From Pseudomonas sp. Root562 (GTDB taxonomy: Bacteria; Pseudomonadota; Gammaproteobacteria; Pseudomonadales; Pseudomonadaceae): a stretch of 64,000 nucleotides of DNA. Below are positions 30,219 through 42,126 of the stretch, piece by piece. Within the stretch, counting starts at the first letter, position 1. Each line of letters opens with the position of its first letter. The position numbers and the translations under genes are program-made. Where the stretch lies: NCBI RefSeq assembly GCF_001427125.1, contig NZ_LMGK01000002.1, positions 124,001 to 188,000 of the forward strand, given 5' to 3'. A model generated the notes under the pieces. The model searched no databases, had not been told where the DNA came from, and saw nothing but the letters and a program-made list of their open reading frames with translations.

Positions 30219-30261
30219 GGTCGCCCCTAATCACGGGCTTGCCCGCGATTAGGGGCGACCC
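30219..30261. repeat. Perfect intergenic palindrome between argJ and gst
   Basis: GGTCGCCCCTAATC / GATTAGGGGCGACC are perfect 14-bp arms (30219-30232, 30248-30261). They enclose ACGGGCTTGCCCGC, itself REP-like. It could block or slow read-through from argJ into gst, but there is no T tail. Confidence 0.75.
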
Positions 30262-30265
30262 GCTC

Positions 30266-31483
30266 TTAAGTACGATACTCGGCGTTGATCTTCACGTACT
30301 CGTGGGACAGGTCGGTGGTCCAGATGGTTTCGCTGCAATCGCCGCGGCCCAATTCGATACGGATGGTGATTTCTTCCTGCTGCATCACTGCCGCGCCCTG
30401 GGCTTCAGTGTAGGTCGCGGCGCGCGCGCCACGGCTGGCGATGCACACTTCACCGAGGAATACGTCGATCTTGCTCACGTCCAGATTCGGTACACCGGCG
30501 CGGCCGACGGCAGCCAGAATTCGGCCCCAGTTCGGATCGGAAGCGAACAGCGCGGTCTTGATCAGCGGCGAGTGGGCCACGGTGTAACCGACGTCCAGGC
30601 ACTCCTGATGATTACCGCCGCCGTTGACTTCAACGGTGACGAACTTGGTCGCACCTTCGCCGTCACGCACGATGGCCTGCGCCACGTCCATGCACACTTC
30701 GAACACCGCTTGCTTTAACTTGGCGAACAGCTCGCCTTCGGCACGGGTGATCTCCGGCAGCGCAGCCTGACCGGTGGCAATCAGCATGCAGCAATCGTTG
30801 GTCGAGGTGTCGCCGTCGATGGTAATGCGGTTGAACGACTTGTTGGCGCCGTCCAGCATCAGGTTTTGCAGCACGTCGCGGGAGACTTTGGCGTCGGTGG
30901 CGATGTAGCCGAGCATGGTCGCCATGTTTGGTCGAATCATGCCCGCACCTTTGCTGATGCCGGTCACGGTGATGGTCACGCCGTCGTGCTGGAACTGACG
31001 GCTGGCGCCTTTTGGCAACGTGTCGGTGGTCATGATGCCGGTGGCGGCGGCTTCCCAATTGTTGACCGACAGATCGTCGAGGGCCGCTTGCAGTGCACCT
31101 TCGATTTTCTCGACCGGCAAGGGCTCGCCAATCACACCGGTGGAGTAAGGCAGCACCTGGCTGGCATCGACGCCGGTCAGCTCGGCCAGTTTGGCGCAAG
31201 TGCGCTCGGCGGCGGCCAGGCCTGGCTCGCCGGTACCGGCGTTGGCATTGCCGGTGTTGGTCAGCAGGTAACGCACCGGGCCTTGCACGCGTTGTTTGGC
31301 GAGGATCACCGGGGCGGCGCAAAAAGCGTTCAGGGTGAACACGCCTGCCACCGTCGAGCCTTCGGCACAGCGCATGACGACGACATCCTTGCGCCCCGGG
31401 CGCTTGATACCGGCCGAGGCGATACCGAGTTCAAAACCGGCAACCGGGTGCAACGTTGGCAAAGGACCAAGACCAACAGCCAT
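30266..31483 (-). CDS. argJ: Bifunctional ornithine acetyltransferase / N-acetylglutamate synthase
   Basis: Catalyses acetyl recycling in arginine biosynthesis: acetylornithine plus glutamate to ornithine plus acetylglutamate. The 405-residue precursor cleaves itself between Ala188 and Thr189 in the [12 protein letters not shown] motif, and the new N-terminal threonine is the nucleophile. Other family marks are [13 protein letters not shown] and the C-terminal [13 protein letters not shown]. Whether it retains the acetyl-CoA synthase activity cannot be told from sequence. AAAGGAG precedes the ATG. Confidence 0.96.
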   Translation of the reverse strand: MAVGLGPLPTLHPVAGFELGIASAGIKRPGRKDVVVMRCAEGSTVAGVFTLNAFCAAPVILAKQRVQGPVRYLLTNTGNANAGTGEPGLAAAERTCAKLAELTGVDASQVLPYSTGVIGEPLPVEKIEGALQAALDDLSVNNWEAAATGIMTTDTLPKGASRQFQHDGVTITVTGISKGAGMIRPNMATMLGYIATDAKVSRDVLQNLMLDGANKSFNRITIDGDTSTNDCCMLIATGQAALPEITRAEGELFAKLKQAVFEVCMDVAQAIVRDGEGATKFVTVEVNGGGNHQECLDVGYTVAHSPLIKTALFASDPNWGRILAAVGRAGVPNLDVSKIDVFLGEVCIASRGARAATYTEAQGAAVMQQEEITIRIELGRGDCSETIWTTDLSHEYVKINAEYRT

Positions 31484-31545
31484 GAATGCGCTCCTTTATA
31501 AATGATGTCAGCACCGTTTCAGGAAAAACGGTGGTTCGAAATGGT

Positions 31546-31579
31546 AAAACGCCGCGACGGCAGAAGCCGGTCGCGGCGC
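31546..31579 (-). terminator. Intrinsic terminator of secA
   Basis: Minus-strand hairpin CGCCGCGACC / GTCGCGGCG followed by TTTTACC, about 25 bases beyond the secA stop. Confidence 0.8.
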
Positions 31580-31605
31580 GGGTATTTCAGCGATTGAAAC
31601 GGGTT

Positions 31606-34341
<2,736 letters not shown>

Positions 34342-34648
34342 ATCGGCAGGATCTTCCACACTAAAGGGATGGAGGGCGGCCCCGTGAGTCGCCCGTGCAG
34401 CCCTCATGGCCGCATGCGAACGAGCATTCTACCCGGAAACGGTGGTGAGGAAAGTGGCGATGTTCCACGATGCTGGCACTGCGCTTTGACGGGGCTCACT
34501 TAAAATAAGGGCGTTTTGCTCAACTTCAACCCATTCAGGGAAGAAGTTAGTCGTTGATTTAATGAGTAAAGCATCCACAAAAGCAATGGGCGAGTGCATT
34601 CGGCGCTTTCTGCTACCATGGCGGCTCTGTTACTTCAGGTGTCTGATC
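34342..34648. promoter_or_regulatory. Divergent intergenic region between secA and dciA
   Basis: 307 bases without a supported gene, containing promoters for secA (minus) and the DciA gene (plus). An in-frame ATG at 34562 could extend DciA by 29 residues, but the extension is not family-like. I see no recognisable operator. Confidence 0.4.
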
Positions 34649-35104
34649 ATGGCATTTCGCCCTCTTACGGCCAGAGCACCCGCCGTTCTCCTTCGCGAAG
34701 CCAAGCCGCTCAAAGCCATTCTCGGCCACGCTCAACGCCTGGGTCATCTGCAACGCCTGCTGGAAAGCCAACTGCAACCCGCCGCTCGCGAGCATTGCCA
34801 CGTGGCGTCCTGGCGTGAAGGCAGCTTGCTGCTGATCGTCACTGATGGGCATTGGGCCACTCGCCTGCGCTACCAGCAAAAACGCCTGCAGCGGCAATTG
34901 CAGATGTTCGATGAATTCGCCAGCCTCACGCGAATTCTGTTCAAGGTTCAGCCACCTACCGTTCAACAAGGTGCGGCCGGTCATACCATGGATTTGTCCA
35001 ATGATGCGGCGGCGACCATTCAGGCGACGGCCGATGGCATCAGTGATCCAAACCTTCGGGCCGCGCTGGAGCGGTTGGCGGCGCACGCCAGGCCCAAAAC
35101 CTGA
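34649..35104 (+). CDS. dciA: DciA-type (DUF721) replicative-helicase loader/operator
   Basis: A 151-residue protein beginning MAFRPLTARAPAVLLREAKPL. It has the DUF721 core (LLESQLQPAAREHCHVASWREGSLLLIVTDGHWATRLRYQQ), which forms a KH-like fold, and a disordered C-terminal tail. In P. aeruginosa and other bacteria lacking DnaC, DciA promotes loading or activity of DnaB at replication forks. The ATG at 34649 is chosen on family resemblance. Confidence 0.87.
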   Translation: MAFRPLTARAPAVLLREAKPLKAILGHAQRLGHLQRLLESQLQPAAREHCHVASWREGSLLLIVTDGHWATRLRYQQKRLQRQLQMFDEFASLTRILFKVQPPTVQQGAAGHTMDLSNDAAATIQATADGISDPNLRAALERLAAHARPKT

Positions 35105-35115
35105 TAATGAACCCA

Positions 35116-35205
35116 TGTAGGAGCGAGCCTGCTCGCGATAGCGATGTAACATTCAACGCATAAGTTGACTGATACGCCGCCATCGCGAGCAGGCTCACTC
35201 CTACA
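35116..35205. repeat. REP-type palindrome, family B
   Basis: The arms TGTAGGAGCGAGCCTGCTCG (35116-35135) and an almost perfect complement ending CTCCTACA (35205) flank GCGATAGCG...CGCCATCGC. It is related to 58883-58990. It lies between the convergent dciA and HerA-like genes. Confidence 0.85.
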
Positions 35206-35209
35206 GGTT

Positions 35210-36697
35210 TCAGCGGCGTTTGTTGCCGCCCAATAAAGAGCCCATCAAACCGCGCACCAATTGTCGGCCGATCTGATTCGCCGCCTGTTGCATCGCTGAC
35301 TTCAGCGCCTTCCCCGCCGCCGTGCCGAGGAACTCCCCGGCCTGTTCGGTGAAGCTTGGCTCTTGCTTGGCGGATTTGTCCGGTGCAGCCTCGGGTTCAG
35401 GCGCCAGTCCTTTGCGGCCCATCAGCACTTCATAAGCCGACTCACGATCAATCGGCTTGTCGTACCGGCCCTTGCACGGCGAACCGGCGATCAGCAGCGT
35501 ACGCTCCGTCTCGCTCAGCGGCCCGATCCGCGACTGTGGCGGTGCCACCAAAACCCGTTGGACCATTTCCGGCGTGCCCTTTTCCTGCAAAGTGCCGACC
35601 AACGCCTCTCCAATCCCCAACTCAGTCAGCACCGACAGCGCATCGAATGCCGGGTTAGGCCGGAAACCGTCGGCCACCGCCCGCAGGGATTTCTGCTCCT
35701 TGGCGGTAAACGCACGCAAGCCGTGCTGGACGCGCAAGCCGAGTTGCGCCAGCACATCGTCCGGCAGGTCGCCCGGCGATTGGGTGACGAAATACACGCC
35801 CACTCCTTTCGAACGTATCAGCCGCACCACTTGTTCCAGGCGATCCTGCAACGCCTTGGGGGTCCCGGCAAACAACAGATGCGCCTCGTCGAAAAACAAC
35901 GCCAACAGCGGTTTGTCCGAATCACCGCGTTCCGGCAATTGCTCGAACAATTCGGCCAGCAACCACAACAGAAACGTCGCGTAGACCTTCGGCGCTTCGT
36001 GCACCAGCCGACTGGCATCGAGCAAATGAATGCGACCACGACCGTCGACTGTCGGTTGCAGAATGTCTTCGAGTTGCAGCGCCGGCTCACCGAACAGCGC
36101 CTCCGCCCCCTGTTGTTCGAGCGTTGCCAGACGCCGCAGCAGGGCTTGGATGGAACCGGTGGTCATCAGCGCCGCATCATCGCCGAGCAGCTGTGGATGA
36201 TCCTTGAGGTGATTGAGCAATGCCTTCAGGTCTTTGAGGTCCAGCAGCAACAAGCCTTCGCGGTCGGCGACCTTGAACGCGGCATACAGCGCCGATTGCT
36301 GACTGTCCGTCAGCTCCAACAGGCTACCCAACAATAACGGGCCCATTTCGCTCAAGGTTGTGCGCAGTGGATGACCGGACTGCCCGTGAATGTCCCACAA
36401 GGTCACCGGATAAGCCTGAGGCTTGTGGTTCAGCCAGGGCATTCCGGCGATTCGCTCGGCAATCTTGCCCTGGGGATTACCGGCTGCACCCAGACCGCAG
36501 AGATCGCCCTTGATATCGGCGGCAAATACCGCGACTCCGGCATCACTGAAGGCTTCGGCCATACGTTGCAAGGTGACGGTCTTGCCCGTCCCGGTAGCCC
36601 CCGCAATCAAACCGTGACGGTTGGCCAGGCGCATGGCCTGGGCGATCGGCTGCCCGGAAAGATCGGCGCCGATAATGAGTTGCAATGAGTCATGCAT
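35210..36697 (-). CDS. HerA-like ATPase (DUF853 helicase family)
   Basis: A 495-residue cytosolic ATPase with Walker A GATGTGKTVTLQR (about 34-46), Walker B LLALFFDEAHLLF (about 275-287) and a DUF853 core related to the HerA/FtsK motor group. The C-terminus is basic and Gln/Gly-rich (RQLVRGLMGSLLGGNKRR). Proteins of this family are annotated as putative helicases, but the role is not established. The ATG at 36697 has GGGTGA upstream; another in-frame ATG lies at 36709. It has no operon partner and ends beside a REP element. Confidence 0.85.
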   Translation of the reverse strand: MHDSLQLIIGADLSGQPIAQAMRLANRHGLIAGATGTGKTVTLQRMAEAFSDAGVAVFAADIKGDLCGLGAAGNPQGKIAERIAGMPWLNHKPQAYPVTLWDIHGQSGHPLRTTLSEMGPLLLGSLLELTDSQQSALYAAFKVADREGLLLLDLKDLKALLNHLKDHPQLLGDDAALMTTGSIQALLRRLATLEQQGAEALFGEPALQLEDILQPTVDGRGRIHLLDASRLVHEAPKVYATFLLWLLAELFEQLPERGDSDKPLLALFFDEAHLLFAGTPKALQDRLEQVVRLIRSKGVGVYFVTQSPGDLPDDVLAQLGLRVQHGLRAFTAKEQKSLRAVADGFRPNPAFDALSVLTELGIGEALVGTLQEKGTPEMVQRVLVAPPQSRIGPLSETERTLLIAGSPCKGRYDKPIDRESAYEVLMGRKGLAPEPEAAPDKSAKQEPSFTEQAGEFLGTAAGKALKSAMQQAANQIGRQLVRGLMGSLLGGNKRR

Positions 36698-36885
36698 TTG
36701 GTCACCCATGGTTAATCTTTGATCCTTCACGGCCGATAGAAATAGCAACAAAGCAGACAGACACAATCTGGTAGGACATTTCCCTTAAGGAGCGATGGAA
36801 ATATCACTTGCTTTCAACCCTGCCCCTTTTGCGTTCCTTTATAAAAGCACGCGCTGGGCAATAAGACCTTAGCGGACCCCAAGCC

Positions 36886-38775
36886 ATGAATAAAAATCTA
36901 CGCTTCAGCCATAAAATCCTGCTTGCCGCCGCCCTCATCGTCATTGCCACTTTCGCCTCATTCACCCTGTACAACGACTATTTACAGCGTAATGCCATCC
37001 GCGAAGACCTGGACAACTATCTCAACGAGATGGGGGATGTCACCGCCAACAACATCCAGACATGGTTGGCCGGCCGGATTCTGCTGATCGAAAACCTTTC
37101 GCAAAACATCGCCATCAACCCGGAACAAGCCAACGTAGCCGCCCTGCTTGAACAGAAAGCGCTGACCTCGACGTTCATGGCGTCCTACCTGGGCGATGCC
37201 ACCGGGCATTTCACCATCCGACCCGACGCGAAGATGCCCGATGGCTTCGATCCACGGGTCCGCCCTTGGTACAAGGGGGCGGAAAACAGCAGCACGCCGA
37301 CCCTGACCGAGCCCTATATCGATGCGGCGACCGGTCAAACCATCATTTCCATGGCCATGGCCTCGAAAAAATCCGGGCAAAGCATCGGCGTGATCGGCGG
37401 TGACCTGAGCCTGCAAACGCTGATCGATACCCTCAGCGCCCGCGACTTCGACGGCATGGGCTACGCCTTTCTGGTCAGCGCCGACGGCAAAATCCTGGTT
37501 CACCCGGACAAAGCGCTGGTGATGAAGTCCCTGAGCGAGGCGTATCCGAAAGACACGCCGCGAATCGGCAACGGTTTCAGTGAAGTCGATGTCGACGGCA
37601 AGACCCGCATCGTCAGCTTCACGCCGATCAAAGGCTTACCCTCGGTCAACTGGTACATCGGCTTGTCCATCGACAAGGAAAAAGCCTTCTCGATGCTCAG
37701 CGAATTCCGCGCTTCAGCGGTGGTGGCGACCGTCATCGCGGTGGCAATCATCATCGCCCTGCTGGGCATGCTGATCCGCATCCTGATTCAGCCGCTGCAC
37801 GTCATGACCCGCGCCATGGCCGACATTGCCGACGGCGAAGGCGACCTGACCAAGCGCCTGACCATCGTCAACAACGATGAGTTCGGCACGCTCGGCACGG
37901 CATTCAACCGTTTCGTCGAGCGTATCCACGGTTCGATCCGCGAGGTGTCTTCCGCCACCGGCCAGGTCAACGAAGTCGCGTTGCGTGTGGTGGCGGCCTC
38001 GAACTCGTCGATGTTCAACTCCGACCAGCAGGCATCGCGCACCAGCAGTGTCGCCGCCGCGATCAACCAGCTCGGCGCCGCCGCCCAGGAGATCGCCCGC
38101 AATGCTGCGCAAGCATCGAATCAGGCCAGTGACGCCCGCAGCCTCGCCGAAGACGGCCAGCAGGTTGTGGACCGCAGCATTGCCGCGATGAATCAGTTGT
38201 CGAGCATGCTCAGCGCGTCGAGCACCAACATCGAGTCGCTGAACAGCAAAACCGTGAACATCGGGCAGATTCTCGAAGTGATCACCAGCATTTCCCAACA
38301 GACCAACTTGCTGGCGCTCAATGCCGCCATCGAAGCGGCGCGGGCCGGTGAAGCCGGGCGCGGGTTTGCCGTCGTGGCCGATGAAGTGCGCAATCTGGCG
38401 CACCGCACCCAGGAATCGGCGCAACAAGTGCAAACCATGATCGAGGAGCTGCAAGTCGGTGCCCGCGAGTCCGTCAGCACCATGAGCGACAGCCAGCGTC
38501 ACAGCCAGGACAGCGTCGAAATCGCCAATCTGGCGGGTGAGCGCTTGAGCAGCGTGACCCAGCGTATCGGCGAAATCGACGGCATGAACCAGTCGGTGGC
38601 GACCGCCACCGAGGAACAGACGGCAGTGGTTGAGTCGATCAACGTCGACATCACCGAAATCAATACGCTGAACCAGGAAGGTGTGGAAAACCTGCAGTCG
38701 ACGTTGCGCGCGTGTTCGGATCTGGAACAGCAGGCGGCGCGGTTGAAGCAGTTGGTAGGCAGTTTCCGGATCTAA
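36886..38775 (+). CDS. Methyl-accepting chemotaxis protein with amino-acid-type dCache domain
   Basis: A 629-residue chemoreceptor: TM1 about 10-30, periplasmic dCache about 35-275, TM2 about 283-305, HAMP about 305-358, and a signalling domain with hairpin tip [26 protein letters not shown]. The ligand site carries Phe121, Arg126, Trp128, Tyr129 and Asp173, the pattern and numbering reported for amino-acid-sensing PctA-type receptors, with Phe in place of Tyr121. Inferred ligands are L-amino acids. It is monocistronic, bounded downstream by a REP element. Confidence 0.93.
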   Translation: MNKNLRFSHKILLAAALIVIATFASFTLYNDYLQRNAIREDLDNYLNEMGDVTANNIQTWLAGRILLIENLSQNIAINPEQANVAALLEQKALTSTFMASYLGDATGHFTIRPDAKMPDGFDPRVRPWYKGAENSSTPTLTEPYIDAATGQTIISMAMASKKSGQSIGVIGGDLSLQTLIDTLSARDFDGMGYAFLVSADGKILVHPDKALVMKSLSEAYPKDTPRIGNGFSEVDVDGKTRIVSFTPIKGLPSVNWYIGLSIDKEKAFSMLSEFRASAVVATVIAVAIIIALLGMLIRILIQPLHVMTRAMADIADGEGDLTKRLTIVNNDEFGTLGTAFNRFVERIHGSIREVSSATGQVNEVALRVVAASNSSMFNSDQQASRTSSVAAAINQLGAAAQEIARNAAQASNQASDARSLAEDGQQVVDRSIAAMNQLSSMLSASSTNIESLNSKTVNIGQILEVITSISQQTNLLALNAAIEAARAGEAGRGFAVVADEVRNLAHRTQESAQQVQTMIEELQVGARESVSTMSDSQRHSQDSVEIANLAGERLSSVTQRIGEIDGMNQSVATATEEQTAVVESINVDITEINTLNQEGVENLQSTLRACSDLEQQAARLKQLVGSFRI

Positions 38776-38792
38776 TCGCTCTCACCGGCCTC

Positions 38793-38885
38793 ATCGCTGG
38801 CAAGCCAGCTCCCACAGAGTTCTGCAGCGGACGCAATTTTTGTGTACGACGCAAAACCTTGTGGGAGCTGGCTCGCCAGCGAAGG
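38793..38885. repeat. REP-type palindrome, family A
   Basis: The arms ATCGCTGGCAAGCCAGCTCC (38793-38812) continuing CACA, and the complement GTGGGAGCTGGCTCGCCAGCGA (to 38883), lie downstream of the chemoreceptor gene. One arm has a T/C mismatch relative to the other copies. Confidence 0.82.
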
Positions 38886-39003
38886 CGGTCTGTAACACAT
38901 CGCATAACCCTGGCTGACAGCCCACCCCTCCAAACCTCAACCGAACATCTATTCTTCATTAAGGTCCACCCAAGGAGAGCAACGGACCGGAGGAGTGTTC
39001 ATC

Positions 39004-40116
39004 GTGCATATCGCTGACATCACCATGTTTTACGCCCCTGCCAGCGGTGGCGTGCGCACTTATCTGGATGCAAAACATCATCGACTGTGTACAAGGCCCG
39101 GCACTCGCCACAGTTTGCTGGTCCCTGGCGCAGTTTTCAGTGAACAGGACGGTATCTATACCGTTCCGGCTCCTGCCCTGCCTTTCGGCAAGGGTTATCG
39201 ATTCCCGCTGCGCCTGGCCCCCTGGCGCAATGTCCTGCACGACCTGCAGCCCGAACTGATCGAGGTCGGCGATCCTTATCTCACTGCCTGGGCAGCCCTG
39301 GACGCACGCAGGCAACTGGATGTGCCAGTGATCGGTTTCTATCACTCGGACCTGCCATTGCTGGTCAGCAACCGCATGGGCAACTGGGTGACTACCAATG
39401 TCGAAGCCTACGTCAGCAAGCTTTACGGCAACTTCGACCGGGTTCTCGCGCCCAGTCAGGTGATGGCGGACAAGCTCACGGGTCTTGGGGTTCGAAACGT
39501 TTTTGTCCAACCCTTGGGCGTCGATTTGCAGACTTTCCATCCCGAAAAGCGCGATCCGGGCCTGCGGGCCGAATTGGGACTGGACGACAACACCCACCTG
39601 CTGATTTTTGCCGGTCGCGGTTCCAAGGAAAAAAACCTGCCGGTGCTGCTCCAGTGCATGAAACGCCTGGGCAGGCGTTACCACTTGCTGCTGGTCGGTT
39701 CGTCGATGCCGAGCACGGTGCCAGGCAATGTCACCGTCATTGATGAATTCTGTCCCGCCGCGCAGGTCGCGCGCCTGATGGCCAGTGCTGACGCGTTGCT
39801 GCATGCAGGCGATCAGGAAACCTTCGGCCTGGTCATTCTCGAAGCCATGGCCAGCGGCATTCCGGTGGTGGCGGTGGCGGCAGGGGCTTTTCAGGAAATT
39901 GTCACTGATCAATGCGGCCTGTTATGTGCACCGAACGATCCGCAGGCGATGGCCAACGCCGTGCGCGAACTGTTCGCCCAAAACAGTGCGGCCCTCGGCC
40001 GACAGGCGCGACTTCATGCCGAGCGACATTACGCCTGGGACACGGTGGTCAACAGTTTGCTGGGGCACTATCACGCCGTACTCGGCAGTCAATGGCCACG
40101 CGCGGCCAATGGTTGA
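39004..40116 (+). CDS. Glycosyltransferase family 4 (GT-B fold)
   Basis: A 370-residue retaining-type glycosyltransferase with two Rossmann halves. The N-terminal acceptor domain begins HIADITMFYAPASGGVRTY. The C-terminal nucleotide-sugar domain carries the EX7E motif in GDQETFGLVILEAMASGIPVVA. It resembles PimB/MshA-like enzymes that glycosylate lipids or small carriers. The GTG at 39004 is chosen because GGAGGAG lies 8 bases upstream; a GTG at 38995 would sit inside that site. It is first in a three-gene operon with a deacetylase-like and a flippase-like protein. Confidence 0.9.
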   Translation: MHIADITMFYAPASGGVRTYLDAKHHRLCTRPGTRHSLLVPGAVFSEQDGIYTVPAPALPFGKGYRFPLRLAPWRNVLHDLQPELIEVGDPYLTAWAALDARRQLDVPVIGFYHSDLPLLVSNRMGNWVTTNVEAYVSKLYGNFDRVLAPSQVMADKLTGLGVRNVFVQPLGVDLQTFHPEKRDPGLRAELGLDDNTHLLIFAGRGSKEKNLPVLLQCMKRLGRRYHLLLVGSSMPSTVPGNVTVIDEFCPAAQVARLMASADALLHAGDQETFGLVILEAMASGIPVVAVAAGAFQEIVTDQCGLLCAPNDPQAMANAVRELFAQNSAALGRQARLHAERHYAWDTVVNSLLGHYHAVLGSQWPRAANG

Positions 40117-40120
40117 GCCC

Positions 40121-40885
40121 ATGAATACGCCCAGCCTGTTACTGGTCTTGCACGATGTGGCGCCACAAACCTGGGCCGACTACCAACCCTTTGTCGAAGC
40201 CGTGGACGCACTGGGCAACGTACCCATCACCTGGCTGGTGGTGCCGAACTACCACAGACACAACGATCTGCACGCCCATCCGGACTTTCGCCAGCGGCTT
40301 GCCGAACGACTCGAACGCGGCGATGAATTGGTGCTGCACGGCTATTTTCATTGCGATGACGGATCGCCGCTGAACTCTGCGCGAGACTGGTTCATGCGCC
40401 GGGTCTATACCCACGAAGGCGAGTTCTACAGCTTGTCCCGGGAGGCCGCCCTCGCCCGTTTGCATGAAGGCATTGCGATGTTTGATCGATACCATTGGCC
40501 GCTGCACGGTTTTGTCGCGCCGGCCTGGCTGATGAGTGAAGGCACGCGGCAAGCCTTGCGACAACTGCCTTTGAGTTATACCAGCGACCCTCAACACCTT
40601 TATCGACTACCGGATTTCACCACGGTCGACGCGCCCGGGTTGGTCTGGAGCGCACGCAGTGCCTGGCGTCGCGGTTTGTCCAAGCTCGTCAGCGATCAGC
40701 GCGAACAACGCTGGCGCCAGGCACCGGTGATTCGCCTGGGCCTGCACCCGGTCGACATGCGCCATGAATTCTCGCGCACCTACTGGCTGCAAACCCTCAA
40801 GCGCCTGCTGGCAGACGGACGATCGCCCATGACCAAGGCAAACTGGCTGGCCCTGCAAAGCCAGAACAGGGAGCGCGCCGCATGA
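40121..40885 (+). CDS. DUF2334 polysaccharide-deacetylase-like protein
   Basis: A 254-residue protein of the NodB-homology superfamily, DUF2334 branch. An early Asp (LLLVLHDVAP, about residues 5-14) and the ELVLHGYFHCDD stretch (His-x3-His metal-site type, about 70-81) fit a metal-dependent deacetylase. A later GLHPVDMRH segment could supply the catalytic base. It has no signal peptide, so it is predicted cytosolic. It starts 4 bases after the glycosyltransferase and overlaps the next gene (ATGA). The likely substrate is the N-acetylated glycan or glycolipid made by its neighbour; this is inference. Confidence 0.87.
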   Translation: MNTPSLLLVLHDVAPQTWADYQPFVEAVDALGNVPITWLVVPNYHRHNDLHAHPDFRQRLAERLERGDELVLHGYFHCDDGSPLNSARDWFMRRVYTHEGEFYSLSREAALARLHEGIAMFDRYHWPLHGFVAPAWLMSEGTRQALRQLPLSYTSDPQHLYRLPDFTTVDAPGLVWSARSAWRRGLSKLVSDQREQRWRQAPVIRLGLHPVDMRHEFSRTYWLQTLKRLLADGRSPMTKANWLALQSQNRERAA

Positions 40886-41877
40886 GTCGCGGGATCCTGC
40901 TGGTGATCGGCCTGCTCGCTGCGGTGCTGATCCCGTGGCTTTTGGGTGGAAGCGAAACCTGGTCACGATTGAGTGCTTTTCCGCTGAGCGGATTATTGGT
41001 CATGTTCGGCATGATCCTGCTGTGCTGGGTGGTAAACACCCTGCGATTGCGCCTTTTATTGGGCGATCAGCGCCATAAGGTCAGCCCCGTCAAAAGCCTT
41101 GGCGTGGTCATGGCTGCCGAATTCGCTTATTGCGCCACGCCTGGCGGCAGCGGCGGCCCGCTCACTATCATGGCGCTGCTGGGACGCAACGGTGTGCGTC
41201 CGGCCAGAAGCAGTGCCGTGTTCGCCATGGACCAGTTGAGCGATTTGTTGTTTTTCCTCTGCGCACTCAGCGGGATTCTGATTTATGCGCTGTTTCAACA
41301 CCTGAGCCAGCGCATGGAATGGCTGTTGATCGTCAGTGCCGTGTCGATGTTCGGCGGATTGATCAGTTGTGTGCTTGTGGCGCGGTATCACCGCTTGCTG
41401 ATTCGCCTGAGCGGCCGGTTGCTGGCCCGCCTCAACGTGCAGCCCACCACCCGGATGCGCTGGGCGCGAAAGCTCCTGAGTTTTCTGGCGGCGTTTACTG
41501 ACACACTGAAGCTGCCTTTTCAGACATTGATCACTGTGTTTGCCCTGACCTGCCTGCACTGGATTTTACGCTACAGCGTGCTGTATCTGGCGCTGCGCGG
41601 GCTCGGTGCAGACTTGCAATGGGCCTGGAGCTTTTTGATCCAGATGCTTTCGCTCAGTGCAGGTCAATTCAGCCTGTTGCCGGGCGGAGCCGGCGCGGCG
41701 GAACTGACGTCGGCGGCGCTGCTGGCGCCCATGGTGGGGAAATCCACCGCAGCGGCGGCGATTCTGATCTGGCGGGCAGTGACCTATTACTTCTATCTGC
41801 TGGTCGGTGGGCCGGTGTTCTTGCTGATGCTGGGGCGGCCGCTGCTCAAGAAGTTGATGAAACTCAAGCAGGCTTAG
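40882..41877 (+). CDS. Lysylphosphatidylglycerol-synthase-like membrane protein (UPF0104)
   Basis: A 331-residue integral membrane protein with about eight helices. It belongs to the family of the MprF transmembrane flippase domain. The conserved AAEFAYCATPGGSGGPLTIMAL stretch and the C-terminal LLPGGAGAAELTSAAL motif are visible. No lysyl-transferase domain is fused. Together with the upstream glycosyltransferase and deacetylase it suggests synthesis and translocation of a modified glycolipid. The end overlaps the convergent small gene by 14 bases. Confidence 0.88.
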   Translation: MSRGILLVIGLLAAVLIPWLLGGSETWSRLSAFPLSGLLVMFGMILLCWVVNTLRLRLLLGDQRHKVSPVKSLGVVMAAEFAYCATPGGSGGPLTIMALLGRNGVRPARSSAVFAMDQLSDLLFFLCALSGILIYALFQHLSQRMEWLLIVSAVSMFGGLISCVLVARYHRLLIRLSGRLLARLNVQPTTRMRWARKLLSFLAAFTDTLKLPFQTLITVFALTCLHWILRYSVLYLALRGLGADLQWAWSFLIQMLSLSAGQFSLLPGGAGAAELTSAALLAPMVGKSTAAAAILIWRAVTYYFYLLVGGPVFLLMLGRPLLKKLMKLKQA

Positions 41878-42040
41878 GCGGGTTGTCGGGCTCTTGCTGC
41901 AACTGCTCCCACAACTCGGCAGCGCCTGGAAACTCCGTTCCATCCTCCGGGCTCAGGTCGTCCGGGTCGTAACGGCTCAAACAACCTTCGCCCAGGGTGG
42001 CGGGCGCCTTGGAAGTGGCTTTGTCCAATGGATCGGCCAT
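41864..42040 (-). CDS. Small acidic conserved hypothetical protein
   Basis: A 58-residue protein, MADPLDKATSKAPATLGEGC..., with an acidic middle (SRYDPDDLSPEDGTEF) and C-terminus WEQLQQEPDNPPKPA. I recognise it as a small conserved protein of Pseudomonas but know no function or domain. The ATG at 42040 has GAGG at correct spacing; an ATG two codons upstream is possible. It converges with and overlaps the flippase-like gene by 14 bases, and lies downstream of purU on the same strand. Confidence 0.7.
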   Translation of the reverse strand: MADPLDKATSKAPATLGEGCLSRYDPDDLSPEDGTEFPGAAELWEQLQQEPDNPPKPA

Positions 42041-42064
42041 GGTCATGTCCTCATGCAGAAACGG

Positions 42065-42101
42065 CGAAGGGCCTGAAGCGATTGAACGCCCAGGCCCTTC
42101 G
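42065..42101 (-). terminator. Hairpin after purU
   Basis: The perfect 11-bp inverted repeat CGAAGGGCCTG / CAGGCCCTTCG (42065-42075, 42091-42101) lies between purU and the small gene. It is followed on the minus strand only by a weak GTTTC, so it may be a partial terminator. Confidence 0.55.
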
Positions 42102-42126
42102 AATTTCAACCGGGTCGTGCGGTAAA

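Noticed and set aside
36840..36870. Possible flagellar sigma-28 promoter (TATAAAAGCAC...GGGCAATAAG) before the chemoreceptor
   Set aside because: The spacing between the TAAA-like and GCCGATAA-like elements is too short by about four bases, and the match is poor.
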